This document shows positions 32,573 to 41,991 of a DNA stretch of 64,000 nucleotides, one piece after another. The translations under genes were made by a program, and so were the position numbers. The notes below the pieces were generated by a model. It was given only the letters and a program-made list of their open reading frames with translations. It was not told where the DNA came from and made no database searches. The stretch comes from Pseudacidobacterium ailaaui (GTDB lineage: Bacteria > Acidobacteriota > Terriglobia > Terriglobales > Acidobacteriaceae): the NCBI RefSeq assembly GCF_000688455.1, contig NZ_JIAL01000001.1:1333001-1397000 (forward strand). Direction: 5' to 3'. Every line of letters starts with the position of its first letter. Positions within the stretch are counted from its first letter, which is position 1.

Positions 32573-34036
32573 CTATCGGCCCAGCTGCGCCTGCGCCTGC
32601 TGGGCTGCGTTCACCGCCGCAGGACGGCCGGCTGGCTTTAGCGTTTCCAGAAACTGCACCAGCGCCGTGACTTCCGGTGGACTCAGGTTCTTGCCATAGG
32701 CGGGCATATTGCCGCCCCCTTGCAGCACCTGGCGGATCAACTGGTCTTCGGTCAACCGCGTGGCCACATCGTCGAGGGCCGGACCACGCTGTCCACCCTC
32801 TCCGCCAATCGAGTGGCAGTTACGGCACTGTTTGGCCTGGAAAACCACGGCCCCCTGTCGTTCCAGCGGAGTCTCACTGTGGACCAGCTTCTCTGGGACC
32901 GGATCACCGCTCCAGGCGTTCATGATGGGGCTCCATGGAGTATGCACCCCCAGGTGAGTAAAGATGCCCCACGAGACCGCAACCGTCACCAGCACCAGCA
33001 CGGCAACCGGACGCCGGTGCCAGCTCTTCTCGCCAACTCCCGCAACAAAGGGCAGCGCCAGCAGGACTAGAATGCCGATGGCCGGGGCGATCAGCACAAA
33101 CGGGGTCTCCATCTCCGGCGGCAGGTAAGAAAGCACCGCGAAGAGCCACAGGAAGAAAAAGTCCGGCTTGGGCGATGTCTGAATAATGGTCGGGTCCGGC
33201 TGCCCACCCGGTCCATAGGGGCCAAACACAAGGGCGCATAGCGCGACCGCAGCCAGAATGGCAGCAGAGAAGAACAGGTCTTTCCACAGCGCATCGGGAA
33301 CAAACGGGACGCCATCCTTGTGCGTCAACTCGTTGTATTCCTGCAGGTAGGTCTCGCGGCGCACGATGCGTCCTGGCATGGGCCATTCATTGATGCCCAG
33401 CTTCAGCACCATCCACACATGCAGCCCGGTAAAGAGCAGCATGGCGCCCGGAATGACGAAGACATGCAGCGCAAAGAAGCGCGAAAGGGTCGCACCGGCA
33501 ATGATGGGACCGCCCAGCAGAAGGTGCACCAGCGACCCGCCAATGACCGGCACCCGGCTCATAATGGAGGCGCCAATCCCCAGTCCCCAGTAGGCGTCCT
33601 GGTCAAAGCGCAGCACCTGCCCGGTAAAGGCCATGCCCAGCGTCATCAGAAGCAGGAAGACGCCCAGCACCCACGTCAGCTCTCGCGGGTATTTATATGC
33701 GCCAAACAGGAAGACCTGCGCCATATGGATGAGCACGACGGCGACCATGAAATTGGATCCCCATCCGTGCATGGCGCGTAGAAACCAGCCAAGATGAAGC
33801 TGGTTGTTCAGCTCATTCAGGGTCTGCCAGGCTTCGCTGCCGGAAGGCACGTAGATGATCGCCAGCAGGATTCCGGTGGCAATCTGCAGAAAGAGCAGCG
33901 TCATCGCGGCGCTGCCAAACACATACCACCAGCTCGCCGTGTTGCGCGGAACCGGATGCAGCGCGGCCTCTTTGACCGGCCCTTCCAGCTGAAGGCGGCT
34001 CTCAAACCAGTTGTAGACCTGCTTCAGCCGAGACAT
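32573..34036 (-). CDS. Cytochrome b fused to a C-terminal cytochrome c domain
   Basis: Quinol oxidation subunit of the bc-type complex, 487 residues. The N-terminal b domain has heme His pairs (LHLGWFLRAMHGWGSNFMVAVVLIHMAQVF; FALHVFVIPGAMLLFTGLHVWMVLKLGINEWP). The subunit IV-like part has DALWKDLFFSAA and the PEM-type loop PDFFFLWLFAVLSYLPPEMETP. A single heme c domain is fused at the end (QCRNCHSIGGEGGQRGPALDDVATRL, Met in GNMPAYG). The fusion places an electron acceptor on the b subunit. It overlaps the Rieske gene by 13 bases. Confidence 0.93.
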   Translation of the reverse strand: MSRLKQVYNWFESRLQLEGPVKEAALHPVPRNTASWWYVFGSAAMTLLFLQIATGILLAIIYVPSGSEAWQTLNELNNQLHLGWFLRAMHGWGSNFMVAVVLIHMAQVFLFGAYKYPRELTWVLGVFLLLMTLGMAFTGQVLRFDQDAYWGLGIGASIMSRVPVIGGSLVHLLLGGPIIAGATLSRFFALHVFVIPGAMLLFTGLHVWMVLKLGINEWPMPGRIVRRETYLQEYNELTHKDGVPFVPDALWKDLFFSAAILAAVALCALVFGPYGPGGQPDPTIIQTSPKPDFFFLWLFAVLSYLPPEMETPFVLIAPAIGILVLLALPFVAGVGEKSWHRRPVAVLVLVTVAVSWGIFTHLGVHTPWSPIMNAWSGDPVPEKLVHSETPLERQGAVVFQAKQCRNCHSIGGEGGQRGPALDDVATRLTEDQLIRQVLQGGGNMPAYGKNLSPPEVTALVQFLETLKPAGRPAAVNAAQQAQAQLGR

Positions 34037-34563
34037 ACCAGCTTCTCCTTCTGGTTCATGGCCTCATTGGCCAGGGTTGGCATCTGTCCGGCATTGATGT
34101 GCAGCTCGCCGCCCACAATCTTGTAATCGTACTGGAACAGCCCGCGCTCCGGAGGTCCCGACGCCCGGTCGCCATTGGCGTAATAAACACCACCGTGGCA
34201 CGGGCACATAAACAGCTCGGACTGGGGAAACCAGCGCACCGGGCACCCCAGATGCGCGCAGTTGATGGCAAAGACCTGGAACTTATTTCCACTCAGGCGG
34301 CGCACCCAGCAGGGCGTCTTTGCCGTTTCGCCGTCCTGCGGACGCCGGAACGGATTGACAAACTCGGCCAGCCGCGTCTGTCCTTCAGGAAACTGGTTCA
34401 GGCTTCCGAGAGAAATCCACTGGTTGTAAGCGCCCTTGCGCTTCACCGGCGACAACAGGTATCCAATGACCGGAGTGGCAATGGCGATTCCCACGATCGC
34501 GTTCATCGCAATGCCGATCTTCATCAGAAGCGTCCGCCGTGTGACTTTCTTTTCTTCACTCAT
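34024..34563 (-). CDS. Rieske iron-sulfur protein
   Basis: A protein of about 179 residues. An N-terminal membrane anchor (VTRRTLLMKIGIAMNAIVGIAIATPVIGYLL) carries a twin-arginine-like start. The 2Fe-2S cluster motifs are INCAHLGCPVRW (Cys, His) and MCPCHGGVYYANGDRASGPPERGL (Cys, His). ATG 34563 is chosen because it overlaps the stop of the upstream diheme cytochrome in ATGA. It carries electrons from quinol on cytochrome b to the c-type cytochromes. Confidence 0.94.
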   Translation of the reverse strand: MSEEKKVTRRTLLMKIGIAMNAIVGIAIATPVIGYLLSPVKRKGAYNQWISLGSLNQFPEGQTRLAEFVNPFRRPQDGETAKTPCWVRRLSGNKFQVFAINCAHLGCPVRWFPQSELFMCPCHGGVYYANGDRASGPPERGLFQYDYKIVGGELHINAGQMPTLANEAMNQKEKLVCLG

Positions 34564-35318
34564 AACTTCTTCCCTGTTCCATCCTCTGCCTGCGGTGGAT
34601 AAGGCTGTCCCGGTGTCTGCTGGCGCTGGCTGGCCATCCATGCCACCAGGTCGGTCACTTCCTGATCGCTCAAGGCGTGTCCGGGCTGCGCATTGCGCCA
34701 GTCCGGATGCCCCAGGTCAGGACGTCCAGCAATGATGATGGCGCGTAGCGCCTGGTCACTGATTAAGGCCAGAAAAGACCCGTCCGTGATCGAGCCGCCC
34801 TTGTTCGCCCCGGAAGCCGCAAGCGGCTGTGCTCCGGTCGAATGGCAGCGCGCACAGGCAGAAGCAAAAACCTGCTGTCCACGGGCCGCATCTCCCTGCT
34901 TGTTCGCCTGATATGGAGGCACCTCTGCTCCCTGCAGATACCCGGCTTTGAACCAGCGCGCCCGCATGCCCTTGACCAGCGCGTCTATCTGCGCATCCGT
35001 CAACATGCCACCTGCGCTCTGCGCAAAGGCCGGCATGAGTGTTCCTGCCTCACCATTCGCGATGACGTTGCGCAGTGTGCTTTCGTCCACAATGGCCTGG
35101 TATTCGGGATTGGCCAGAGCAAGGGCCGGCCCGTGCTGACCGTCCGCGCCGTGGCACCCGGAACAGTTCTGCGCGTAGAGGCGGTTGAAGTCGGTGACCT
35201 CATCCGGGCGGAGGTTTTCCGCACCAGTATGAGGTCCGGCCACAAAACGGCCGCATCCAGCAGCCAGAAACAGGCCCCCCAGCAGAATGGCCCCGCTGAA
35301 AAATTGTCGTGCATTCAT
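34560..35318 (-). CDS. Diheme cytochrome c lipoprotein of the respiratory operon
   Basis: A 252-residue protein. Its signal ends in a lipobox (ILLGGLFLAAGCGRF), so it should be membrane-anchored. Two CxxCH sites are present: CSGCHGADGQHGPALAL and CARCHSTGAQPLA, each with downstream Met ligand candidates (GTLMPAF and a later region). It stands between Rieske and oxidase genes, so it likely shuttles electrons between the bc complex and caa3 oxidase. The start overlaps the upstream membrane-protein stop. Confidence 0.92.
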   Translation of the reverse strand: MNARQFFSGAILLGGLFLAAGCGRFVAGPHTGAENLRPDEVTDFNRLYAQNCSGCHGADGQHGPALALANPEYQAIVDESTLRNVIANGEAGTLMPAFAQSAGGMLTDAQIDALVKGMRARWFKAGYLQGAEVPPYQANKQGDAARGQQVFASACARCHSTGAQPLAASGANKGGSITDGSFLALISDQALRAIIIAGRPDLGHPDWRNAQPGHALSDQEVTDLVAWMASQRQQTPGQPYPPQAEDGTGKKL

Positions 35319-36169
35319 GGGCGGCGGTCTTCTCCTTCTTCCACGTGCGGATGCAATCCGGACGCCTCAATTCCCATGCGCAGAACAAAAGGCATGGACT
35401 GGCTGGTATGGATCCGGCTCTGGTGCGCAACGACCCATCCGGCCACCAGACCATAGGTAAACTGCGAGATCAGAAACCATCCCCACTGGATGCGTTCATC
35501 AAAGGCCGGATTGATAATCCCCAGCGAGGCATGAAGGAGGCCGGTCCACAGCAGCGGAGCAATGATGCCGCCCAGAATGATGGGATGGCGCGGCAGCATC
35601 GGCAGCATGGCCCCGTAAAGCAGTCCAACCAGGATGCTGGCCGTAGCATGGATCACGATGGCGATGACCAGCGCCTGCGGGTGAAAGGCAGCAATCTCGG
35701 CCGTCGTCGGATGGGTCCAGTGGGCAACGCCGGCCCCGCCCAGCAGGTTCACCGGATACCAGATGCTGTGAAACCCGATGATCCCATAGAGCAGGGCTGG
35801 CACAATCATCGCCAGTCCGCCGGCAATGCCGCCCTTCAATCCGGAAAGCACCGGGTATGTCTCCAGAGGAAGGTGTGCGCGGTGCTCTTCCTTGATTTCA
35901 ATGCGCGTCACATGCGTGCGCTCTGACTCGATTGTGACCTCGTGCTCGACCACAGGCACATCTTCATGTGCCTCGTGCGGCAGTACCTGGCGAAACCACC
36001 CTACGCAGGCAGTCACCAGCAGCACTGCGCCAAGGACGCTGACGGCTGCATGGGTCACCAGCCCGGCAAAGATCAGAGTGGCCCCAAAGGCAAGCACGAT
36101 CGGCCACGCGGTTGGCGCAGGCAGATGGATCGTGTTGCCGGAATGACCGTGTTGTTCTTGCGGTTCCAT
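35315..36169 (-). CDS. Membrane protein of the bc-caa3 operon, unknown role
   Basis: About 284 residues. The N-terminal part has two close helices (TAWPIVLAFGATLIFAGLVTHAAVSVLGAVLLVTACVGWFRQVLPHEAHED), like a small oxidase subunit IV. It is followed by an acidic soluble linker and a second membrane domain of four to five helices (GLKGGIAGGLAMIVPALLYGIIG, ALVIAIVIHATASILVGLLYGAMLPMLP, GWFLISQFTYGLVAGWVVAHQSR). I do not know a named family for the whole. Its place between subunit III and cytochrome c genes, with an overlap on one side, argues for a structural or assembly role. ATG 36169 avoids an extra N-terminal extension. Confidence 0.75.
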   Translation of the reverse strand: MEPQEQHGHSGNTIHLPAPTAWPIVLAFGATLIFAGLVTHAAVSVLGAVLLVTACVGWFRQVLPHEAHEDVPVVEHEVTIESERTHVTRIEIKEEHRAHLPLETYPVLSGLKGGIAGGLAMIVPALLYGIIGFHSIWYPVNLLGGAGVAHWTHPTTAEIAAFHPQALVIAIVIHATASILVGLLYGAMLPMLPRHPIILGGIIAPLLWTGLLHASLGIINPAFDERIQWGWFLISQFTYGLVAGWVVAHQSRIHTSQSMPFVLRMGIEASGLHPHVEEGEDRRP

Positions 36170-36270
36170 AGATGCTTTTTCAAGGCTGGCCAAAACACCG
36201 GGGATTCAGCCTGGTGTATCAGCGCAGTCGTGCAAGGGGCCTCTGCCCCAGACAATCCTTGACCGCCTGT

Positions 36271-36864
36271 TCAGCGGCCGATGACGTAAACCACGGTGAA
36301 GACAACAATCCACACCGCATCCACAAAGTGCCAGTAAAGAGCAAGGACCTGGATGCGCTCCGCGTGCTCCTCACGCACATGTCCCGTTACAGTGAACAGA
36401 AGCACCACCAGCAGCGCAATCAGTCCCAGAATCACGTGCGAGGCGTGCAATCCAACCAAGGAGTAGAACGTGGTCCCAAACAGATTGGTGCTGATCGTCA
36501 ACCCGTCCACTGTTATCAGCTTGTGCCATTCCACCCCGGTCCCGACCAGAAAGATCGTGCCCAGAGCAAAGGTCAACGCCCACCACAGGCCAAAGACCTT
36601 GATTTTTCCATGCTCCACCGCCCGCTCCGCCAGCCAGATGGTCAGACTGCTCGACAAAAGAAAGATGCTGTTCCATATCGGGACCTCCAGGACCTGCGGA
36701 GTCGGCCCGTACAGACTTTTGCCGAGGTTATAAATGTATGCGACGACGAAGATGGTGAAGATGGCCGACTCAGCAAGGATGAGGCAGAACATGGCGACGC
36801 GGCCCTTGGAGGGCTGCACCCATGCTTCGGCCTGCGCCTGTGCGACCGCTACGGAACTCATCAC
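36271..36864 (-). CDS. ctaE: Cytochrome c oxidase subunit III
   Basis: A 197-residue heme-copper oxidase subunit III with five helices: KGRVAMFCLILAESAIFTIFVVAYIYNLG, WNSIFLLSSSLTIWLAERA, FGTTFYSLVGLHASHVILGLIALLVVLLFTV and VLALYWHFVDAVWIVVFTVVYVIG. The GLHASHV and YWHFVD motifs are conserved in the family. The stop of subunit I's upstream position overlaps it by four bases, so subunits I and III are translationally coupled. Confidence 0.95.
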   Translation of the reverse strand: MMSSVAVAQAQAEAWVQPSKGRVAMFCLILAESAIFTIFVVAYIYNLGKSLYGPTPQVLEVPIWNSIFLLSSSLTIWLAERAVEHGKIKVFGLWWALTFALGTIFLVGTGVEWHKLITVDGLTISTNLFGTTFYSLVGLHASHVILGLIALLVVLLFTVTGHVREEHAERIQVLALYWHFVDAVWIVVFTVVYVIGR

Positions 36865-38558
36865 TCATATCTCCAGTCCGGGTCTTCCGGATGCTTGATG
36901 TCCCACAATGGACGGCGGCTGGTCACCACCGGATCTTCAGCAAAGTTGTAGGCCGGCGGCGGAGAGGGCGTTGCCCATTCCAGCGTCCAGGCATCCCAGG
37001 GATCGTTGCCCGCAGATTTTCCCTTGAAGTAGGAGTAAATCAGGTTGTAGGCAAAGACCAGGACGGCAATGGCCTGAATAAACCCGCCGATGGAAACGAT
37101 AAAGTTCCAGGTCCCCCATCCACGGTCGGCTTCATAGGTGAAAATGGACCGGGGCATGCCCAGAATGCCAGGAATGTGCATCGTGTCAAACGTGACATGG
37201 AAGCCGATGACAAAGAGCCAGAAGTGCCACTTGCCCAGTTTTTCGCTCAGCATCCGCCCTGTGGCCTTGGGATACCAGTAATAGATGCCAGCAAAAATAG
37301 CGAAGACAATGGCCCCCACCAGTACATAGTGGAAATGCGCAATGACAAAGTAGGAGTTGTGCAACTGCCAGTTCCACGGGGCGACGGAAAGGATGATGCC
37401 GGTCAGCCCGGCAATCAGGAACTGGAAGAGAAATGCAGTGCAGAAAAGCATGGGGGTACTGAAACGGATTTTTCCGCCCCACATCGTCGCCACCCAGTTA
37501 AAAATCTTGATGCCGGTCGGAATACCCACCAACTGCGTGGAAAGCACAAAGAAGGCGTTCCCAACAGAGGTCATTCCGATGGAAAACATGTGGTGCGCCC
37601 AGACACCCAGACTCACAAACGCAATTCCTACCGAGGCCGCCACCATTGCCGGGTAGCCAAAGATCGCCTTGCGGGAAAATACGGGGATGACCTCATTGGC
37701 AATGGCAAAGCTCGGCAGCACCAGCACATAAACTTCCGGGTGCCCGAAGATCCAGAAGAAGTGGGCCCAGATCAGCGCCGAACCCCCGGCCTGCGTGTCA
37801 AAGAAGTGCCCGCCAAGATAGCGGTCGATCAGCAGCATCACCTGTGCCGCCGTCAGCGGCGTGACCGTAATCAGCGCCAGGAACGAGGTCACCATGTTCA
37901 GCCAGACAAACAAGGGCAGCCGCATCAGCGTCATCCCCTTGCAGCGCATGCAGAGCGCCGTGGCAATCACATTGATCGAAGCCCCGATGGTGCCGAAGCC
38001 GGTGATAATCAGCGAGAGCGCCCAGTAATCAGGAGCATGCCCAGGAGAAAAGGCGCGCTCGGTCAGAGGAGAATAGGCCCACCACATGGTGTCCGGCGCG
38101 CTGCCTGCTCCATAGAGGCCGTATCCGCCGATGAAGCTGTAGTAGAGCAGCAGACCGCCGAAGAAGGTCAGCCAGAAGCTCAAAGCATTCAGCCTCGGGA
38201 ATGCCATGTCCCGCGCGCCCACCATGAGCGGAATCAGATAGTTGGCAAACCCGAAAATATAAGTCATGCCCACGAGAAAGACCATCGTGGTGCCATGCAT
38301 CGTAAAGACCCGGTTGAAGACCTCCGGCGAGAGAAAATGCATCTCCGGCCGGATAAGCTGGATGCGGATCAGCATCGCCTCCACCCCGCCCACCAGCAGG
38401 AAGAAGATGGCGTACAGCATGTAGAGAATGCCTAGCTTCTTGTGGTCTACGGTGACCACCCAGTCATGCAGCCACGCAAGAAACGCGGTCTGCGACCACT
38501 GCCGCCTGGGCGCTGCGGCCCCGATTGCGCCTGGAACTGGAAATGTTGAATCTGCCAT
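36861..38558 (-). CDS. ctaD: Cytochrome c oxidase subunit I
   Basis: A 565-residue catalytic subunit of an aa3/caa3-type oxidase; it reduces oxygen to water and pumps protons. It has twelve helices. Heme and CuB ligands are seen in FTMHGTTMVFLVGM, WAHFFWIFGHPEVYVLVLPSFAIANEVIPVF, GVWAHHMFSIGM and NSYFVIAHFHYVLVGAIVFAIFAGIYYWYPK. Length is normal. It lies 15 bases after subunit II. Confidence 0.97.
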   Translation of the reverse strand: MADSTFPVPGAIGAAAPRRQWSQTAFLAWLHDWVVTVDHKKLGILYMLYAIFFLLVGGVEAMLIRIQLIRPEMHFLSPEVFNRVFTMHGTTMVFLVGMTYIFGFANYLIPLMVGARDMAFPRLNALSFWLTFFGGLLLYYSFIGGYGLYGAGSAPDTMWWAYSPLTERAFSPGHAPDYWALSLIITGFGTIGASINVIATALCMRCKGMTLMRLPLFVWLNMVTSFLALITVTPLTAAQVMLLIDRYLGGHFFDTQAGGSALIWAHFFWIFGHPEVYVLVLPSFAIANEVIPVFSRKAIFGYPAMVAASVGIAFVSLGVWAHHMFSIGMTSVGNAFFVLSTQLVGIPTGIKIFNWVATMWGGKIRFSTPMLFCTAFLFQFLIAGLTGIILSVAPWNWQLHNSYFVIAHFHYVLVGAIVFAIFAGIYYWYPKATGRMLSEKLGKWHFWLFVIGFHVTFDTMHIPGILGMPRSIFTYEADRGWGTWNFIVSIGGFIQAIAVLVFAYNLIYSYFKGKSAGNDPWDAWTLEWATPSPPPAYNFAEDPVVTSRRPLWDIKHPEDPDWRYE

Positions 38559-38573
38559 AATCTCTTCTCTGTC

Positions 38574-39623
38574 CTACCGCAATGTGGAAAGATAAGCGGT
38601 CACCTGGTCCAGCTGCTGGTCGCTCAACTGCATGGCCGGCATCAGCGATCCCGGCTTGAAGGTGTCCGGGTTCCGGATCCACTCCCGCAGATGGTCCGGC
38701 GTATTGCTCGTCGCCCCGGAGGCGAGGGTATCGCGGCTCATCAGGTGCGTCAGGTCCGGACCAAAGCGCCCCGTGGCCGCCGTGCCCGCAATGGTGTGGC
38801 AGTTCATGCACGCCTGCGTCTCAAACACATGCCGGCCCTCGGCAACCTTCGGATCATTCACCGCCTGCTGCTGCTGGTTCTTCACCCAGGCGGCAAATTG
38901 CTCGGGTGTATCTACATAGACGCGAAGCAGCATCTTGGCATGCTCCACACCGCAAAACTGCGCGCACTGCCCCACGTACAGCCCAGGGTGATGCGGATCA
39001 ATCCACAGATGGTTCACCTTGTTGGGGACCAGGTCGGTCTTGCCGGAAAGCTGCGGCACCCAGAAGCTGTGCATCACATCTGCAGAAAGCAGGGTGAGAT
39101 AGGTCGGCGTGGGGTGGTCCGCATCGCTCAGAGGCACATGCAGCTCATTCACAGCGTGGATCCCCAGCTTGGGATAATTGAACTCCCACCAGTACTGGTG
39201 TCCGACTACCGTCACATCCAGCGCAGACTTGGGCTTCGGCGCATCCTGGATCGCAAAGATGACCCGCGCCGTAGTCAGGAAGAGCACAACAACAATAAGG
39301 ATGGGAATGACCGTCCAGGCCAGCTCAACCTGCGTGGACCCATAAATCTGCGCCGGCTCACTGGTGTCGTCCTGTCCGTGTTGGCGATAACGAAACGCCG
39401 CCCAGGCAATCAAGGACCCTACGGTAACAAAAATTCCGCCTGTAATGGCAATGACAAACAGAGACAACTCATAAATCGAGTTTGCAGGCGTCGAAGCAGG
39501 GGCAAATATGCTCGGCGTGGATTGTGGTCCCTCGGCAAAAATGGCCTGGCTCGCCAAAAACAGAAAAAGAAACAAAAACCATTTGACAGACCACTTCACG
39601 CATCGATAAGGTTCTGTGAGCAT
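38574..39623 (-). CDS. ctaC: Cytochrome c oxidase subunit II with fused cytochrome c (caa3 type)
   Basis: A 349-residue subunit: signal peptide, two anchors, a CuA domain (VVGHQYWWEFNYPKLGI, DVMHSFWVPQLSGKTDLVPNKVNHLWIDPHHPGLYVGQCAQFCGVEHAKMLLRV with Cys-x3-Cys, His and Met ligands) and a C-terminal heme c domain (ACMNCHTIAGTAATGRFGPDLTHLMSRDTLASG, Met in GSLMPAM). The fused heme marks a caa3 oxidase. It is the first gene of the leftward respiratory series. Confidence 0.96.
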   Translation of the reverse strand: MLTEPYRCVKWSVKWFLFLFLFLASQAIFAEGPQSTPSIFAPASTPANSIYELSLFVIAITGGIFVTVGSLIAWAAFRYRQHGQDDTSEPAQIYGSTQVELAWTVIPILIVVVLFLTTARVIFAIQDAPKPKSALDVTVVGHQYWWEFNYPKLGIHAVNELHVPLSDADHPTPTYLTLLSADVMHSFWVPQLSGKTDLVPNKVNHLWIDPHHPGLYVGQCAQFCGVEHAKMLLRVYVDTPEQFAAWVKNQQQQAVNDPKVAEGRHVFETQACMNCHTIAGTAATGRFGPDLTHLMSRDTLASGATSNTPDHLREWIRNPDTFKPGSLMPAMQLSDQQLDQVTAYLSTLR

Positions 39624-40078
39624 CGTTTCTTAAACTTCCTTCACCGCGCCTGATGGAGAGCGAAGACTGGATTTTGATGTGAAAAAGGACCAGTCCCTTC
39701 AAACAAAGGCGGAACCTCTGCAAAGAGACAGAATGGCTGCTCACATTCTGTAAGCAGCAGGAACCATTACTTATCTATCCTATCAGCAACGGAGTTTTTC
39801 TGCTCGCCGCGTCGAAGTCGGCACCGTTTCTTTGTGGATGAAACTTCTACCTCTCCGCAAGAGTTTTCATAAACAAAATATTCCTCGCAATCCGCCAGCA
39901 TCAGGACGTTTCTTTTTCGCAGTCATTTCCGGACAAGCTTTCATTACAAATGGCGGTCCAAGAGTTGATCTTCCCGGAAGCTGCTTGAAAATTTGAAAGC
40001 GGACTATTTTTGTCGTATTTTAGGGAACATGGCGCTCAGCCTTTCCACTCTCCAAATGATTGAGAGGTACATCTAGGA
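39624..40078. other. Intergenic region, divergent promoters expected
   Basis: A 455-base gap between subunit II and the PepSY protein, which point away from each other. Base composition is visibly more AT-rich than the flanks, mainly 39741-40020, as expected for two promoters. I see no gene, RNA structure or clear operator. Confidence 0.5.
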
Positions 40079-41326
40079 ATGACGATGGCTTTATGCACGG
40101 AACCGGCCGAGAAAGGCAGCGCCGCCCGTCGAGGACTGCTCTGGCGTCTGGTCCACCGTCCGCGCGAGACATTTCTGCGCCGCGCCCTCTTTCAGGTGCA
40201 CCTTTGGGCAGGCATCGCGATTGGGCTGCTGACGACCATCGTGGGCATTTCCGGCAGCGCCATTGTTTATAAACACGATCTGGAAAGGCGCTTGACGCCT
40301 GCGCTTTACAGGACCACCAGCACTCCACGTCTTTCGGCCGATGCTTTAATGGCGCGCGCAGAAAATCTGCATCCAGGCTGGACCCTTGAATACGTCGCCA
40401 CCGAAGAGGCATCCCCGTCGGCGCTCCCCGATCCGTGGATTCTGTATTTGGCCCCGCCGGGGAGCAAGTCTTTTGAAAAGGACGTGCTGGTGTACCTTGA
40501 CCCCGGGACCGGAAAGGTCCTGGGTGAAACACGCCGGTCCACGGCGCTCCATCCGGCAAGTCTTATCGACTGGACCGCCGAGTTGCACTATCGCCTGCTT
40601 GCCGGAGAGACAGGGCTGGTGGTCAACGGAATTGGCGCGGCGCTCCTGTTTGTGTTGTGTGTGAGCGGCCTCATTCTCTGGTGGCCCGGACGGAAACACT
40701 GGCGGTCGCACCTGAAGGTCCACTGGCGCGCACGTTGGCCGCGCCTGAACTGGGACCTGCATAATGTCATCGGTCTGTGGACCACGCTGCCCCTTGCGGT
40801 GGAAGCGCTGACGGGAGTGCTTTTTTGTTTCTATCTGCCCACCGCCACACTGCTCGTCACTCTGCTGGGCGGAAATGCGCAGCAGCTCCGGGAATTGTTC
40901 TCTGCGCCGTTGTCTGCTGCTCCGCATACGCGGCAGGCCCTGGTCGAGCCCATGGTGAGGACTGCTCTTCGGGCGTATCCTGGTTCCTCGCTTTACGGCA
41001 TCACACCTCCGGCAGATGCTTCCGGGTCTGTGCTCATACGCCTGGCCCCGCCCCACGCCGCAGACCGAGGCGACTTCATTCTGATGGCCTTCGACCAGTA
41101 TTCGGGCCAGCTTCTGCGTCAGATGGATTCGCGCCAGATGGGATTTGCTGCGCGGGTCCTGCTCTTTATGGGACCGCTGCATTTCGGGTCATTTGCCGGC
41201 AATTTCTCCCGGATGGCCTGGGTCCTGCTCGGCCTCACTCCGGGCCTGCTCTTTTTCACCGGCTTCCTGATGTGGTGGAGGCGGGTACCGGCACGGCGCA
41301 TCAGGCAGCAGTCCGTCCCATCTTAG
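40079..41326 (+). CDS. PepSY-associated transmembrane protein (PiuB-like)
   Basis: A 415-residue inner-membrane protein: an N-terminal helix (QVHLWAGIAIGLLTTIVGISGSAIVYKHDLERRL), a PepSY-type periplasmic domain (LDPGTGKVLGETRRS), then further helices (GIGAALLFVLCVSGLILWWPGRKHW, NWDLHNVIGLWTTLPLAVEALTGVLFCFY) and a last PepSY region (LMAFDQYSGQLLRQMDSRQMGFAARVLLFMGPLHFGSFAG). Relatives act in ferric-siderophore reduction or uptake. It shares a 4-base tail overlap with the convergent methyltransferase. Confidence 0.88.
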   Translation: MTMALCTEPAEKGSAARRGLLWRLVHRPRETFLRRALFQVHLWAGIAIGLLTTIVGISGSAIVYKHDLERRLTPALYRTTSTPRLSADALMARAENLHPGWTLEYVATEEASPSALPDPWILYLAPPGSKSFEKDVLVYLDPGTGKVLGETRRSTALHPASLIDWTAELHYRLLAGETGLVVNGIGAALLFVLCVSGLILWWPGRKHWRSHLKVHWRARWPRLNWDLHNVIGLWTTLPLAVEALTGVLFCFYLPTATLLVTLLGGNAQQLRELFSAPLSAAPHTRQALVEPMVRTALRAYPGSSLYGITPPADASGSVLIRLAPPHAADRGDFILMAFDQYSGQLLRQMDSRQMGFAARVLLFMGPLHFGSFAGNFSRMAWVLLGLTPGLLFFTGFLMWWRRVPARRIRQQSVPS

Positions 41327-41940
41327 ACATAGCGCGAAGAGGGCTGCGCCGGGACGATACGTCGGCGTGAAAGACAAAACCAGGCCTGCGCAGCAATGAT
41401 CTCGAATTCGGCAGACCGTAGTTCGACGATCTCCAGCTCCGGCTCCATGGCGAGGACCACTTCCCTTGCAGACCGGCGCGGAGGACCTACCTCCCGCGGC
41501 GGCCCTTCTGTGCTGCCAATCAAACTCAGCCACAGGCCGCCAGGGGCCAGCACAGCAGCCACCTGCTGGGCAAAGCGCCGCTGTTCCGCCGGATCATCGA
41601 AGACATGGAAGCAGCCGCGGTCAAACACAAATCGGAATGGGCCCTCGGGCGGCGGACTAGAGAGGATGTCCCAGACCAAAAACCGGCAACGGAGGGCGCG
41701 CCCTTCCATCTTTGCCTGCGCTCGTTGGACAGCGAGCGGTGCAATGTCCACCCCCAGAACATCAAAACCCCGCTCTGCCAGCCAGATGGCATTTGTGCCT
41801 GTGCCGGCCCCGATCTCAAGCGCTGGTCCAGGTGGGAGTCGACCCGAGGTGACAAATTCCATCAGCAAAGGGTCGGGCCGTCCCGTGTCCCAGGGCAGCT
41901 CTCCTCTGGCATAGCTCTCATTCCAGGATGCATGCGGCAT
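41323..41940 (-). CDS. Class I SAM-dependent methyltransferase
   Basis: About 205 residues of the TPMT/methyltransferase-25 type: WNESYARGELPWDTGRPDPLLMEFV, PALEIGAGTGTNAIWLAERGFDVLGVDIAPLAV (motif I, EIGAGTG), FVFDRGCFHVFDDPAEQRRFAQQVAAVLAPGGLWLSLIG. The GELPWDTG start resembles tellurite/thiopurine methyltransferases. ATG 41940 after GGTAGG is preferred. Substrate unknown. Confidence 0.88.
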   Translation of the reverse strand: MPHASWNESYARGELPWDTGRPDPLLMEFVTSGRLPPGPALEIGAGTGTNAIWLAERGFDVLGVDIAPLAVQRAQAKMEGRALRCRFLVWDILSSPPPEGPFRFVFDRGCFHVFDDPAEQRRFAQQVAAVLAPGGLWLSLIGSTEGPPREVGPPRRSAREVVLAMEPELEIVELRSAEFEIIAAQAWFCLSRRRIVPAQPSSRYV

Positions 41941-41991
41941 CCTACCAATGTAGTTCCGGTATGGCTTCTGAGCAACCAAGACCAGACACCC

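Noticed and set aside
36822-38435. Long plus-strand open frame of 537 codons
   Set aside because: Antisense of oxidase subunit I; the translation is rich in His, Arg, Gly and Asp, as expected for an antisense frame of a GC-rich gene.
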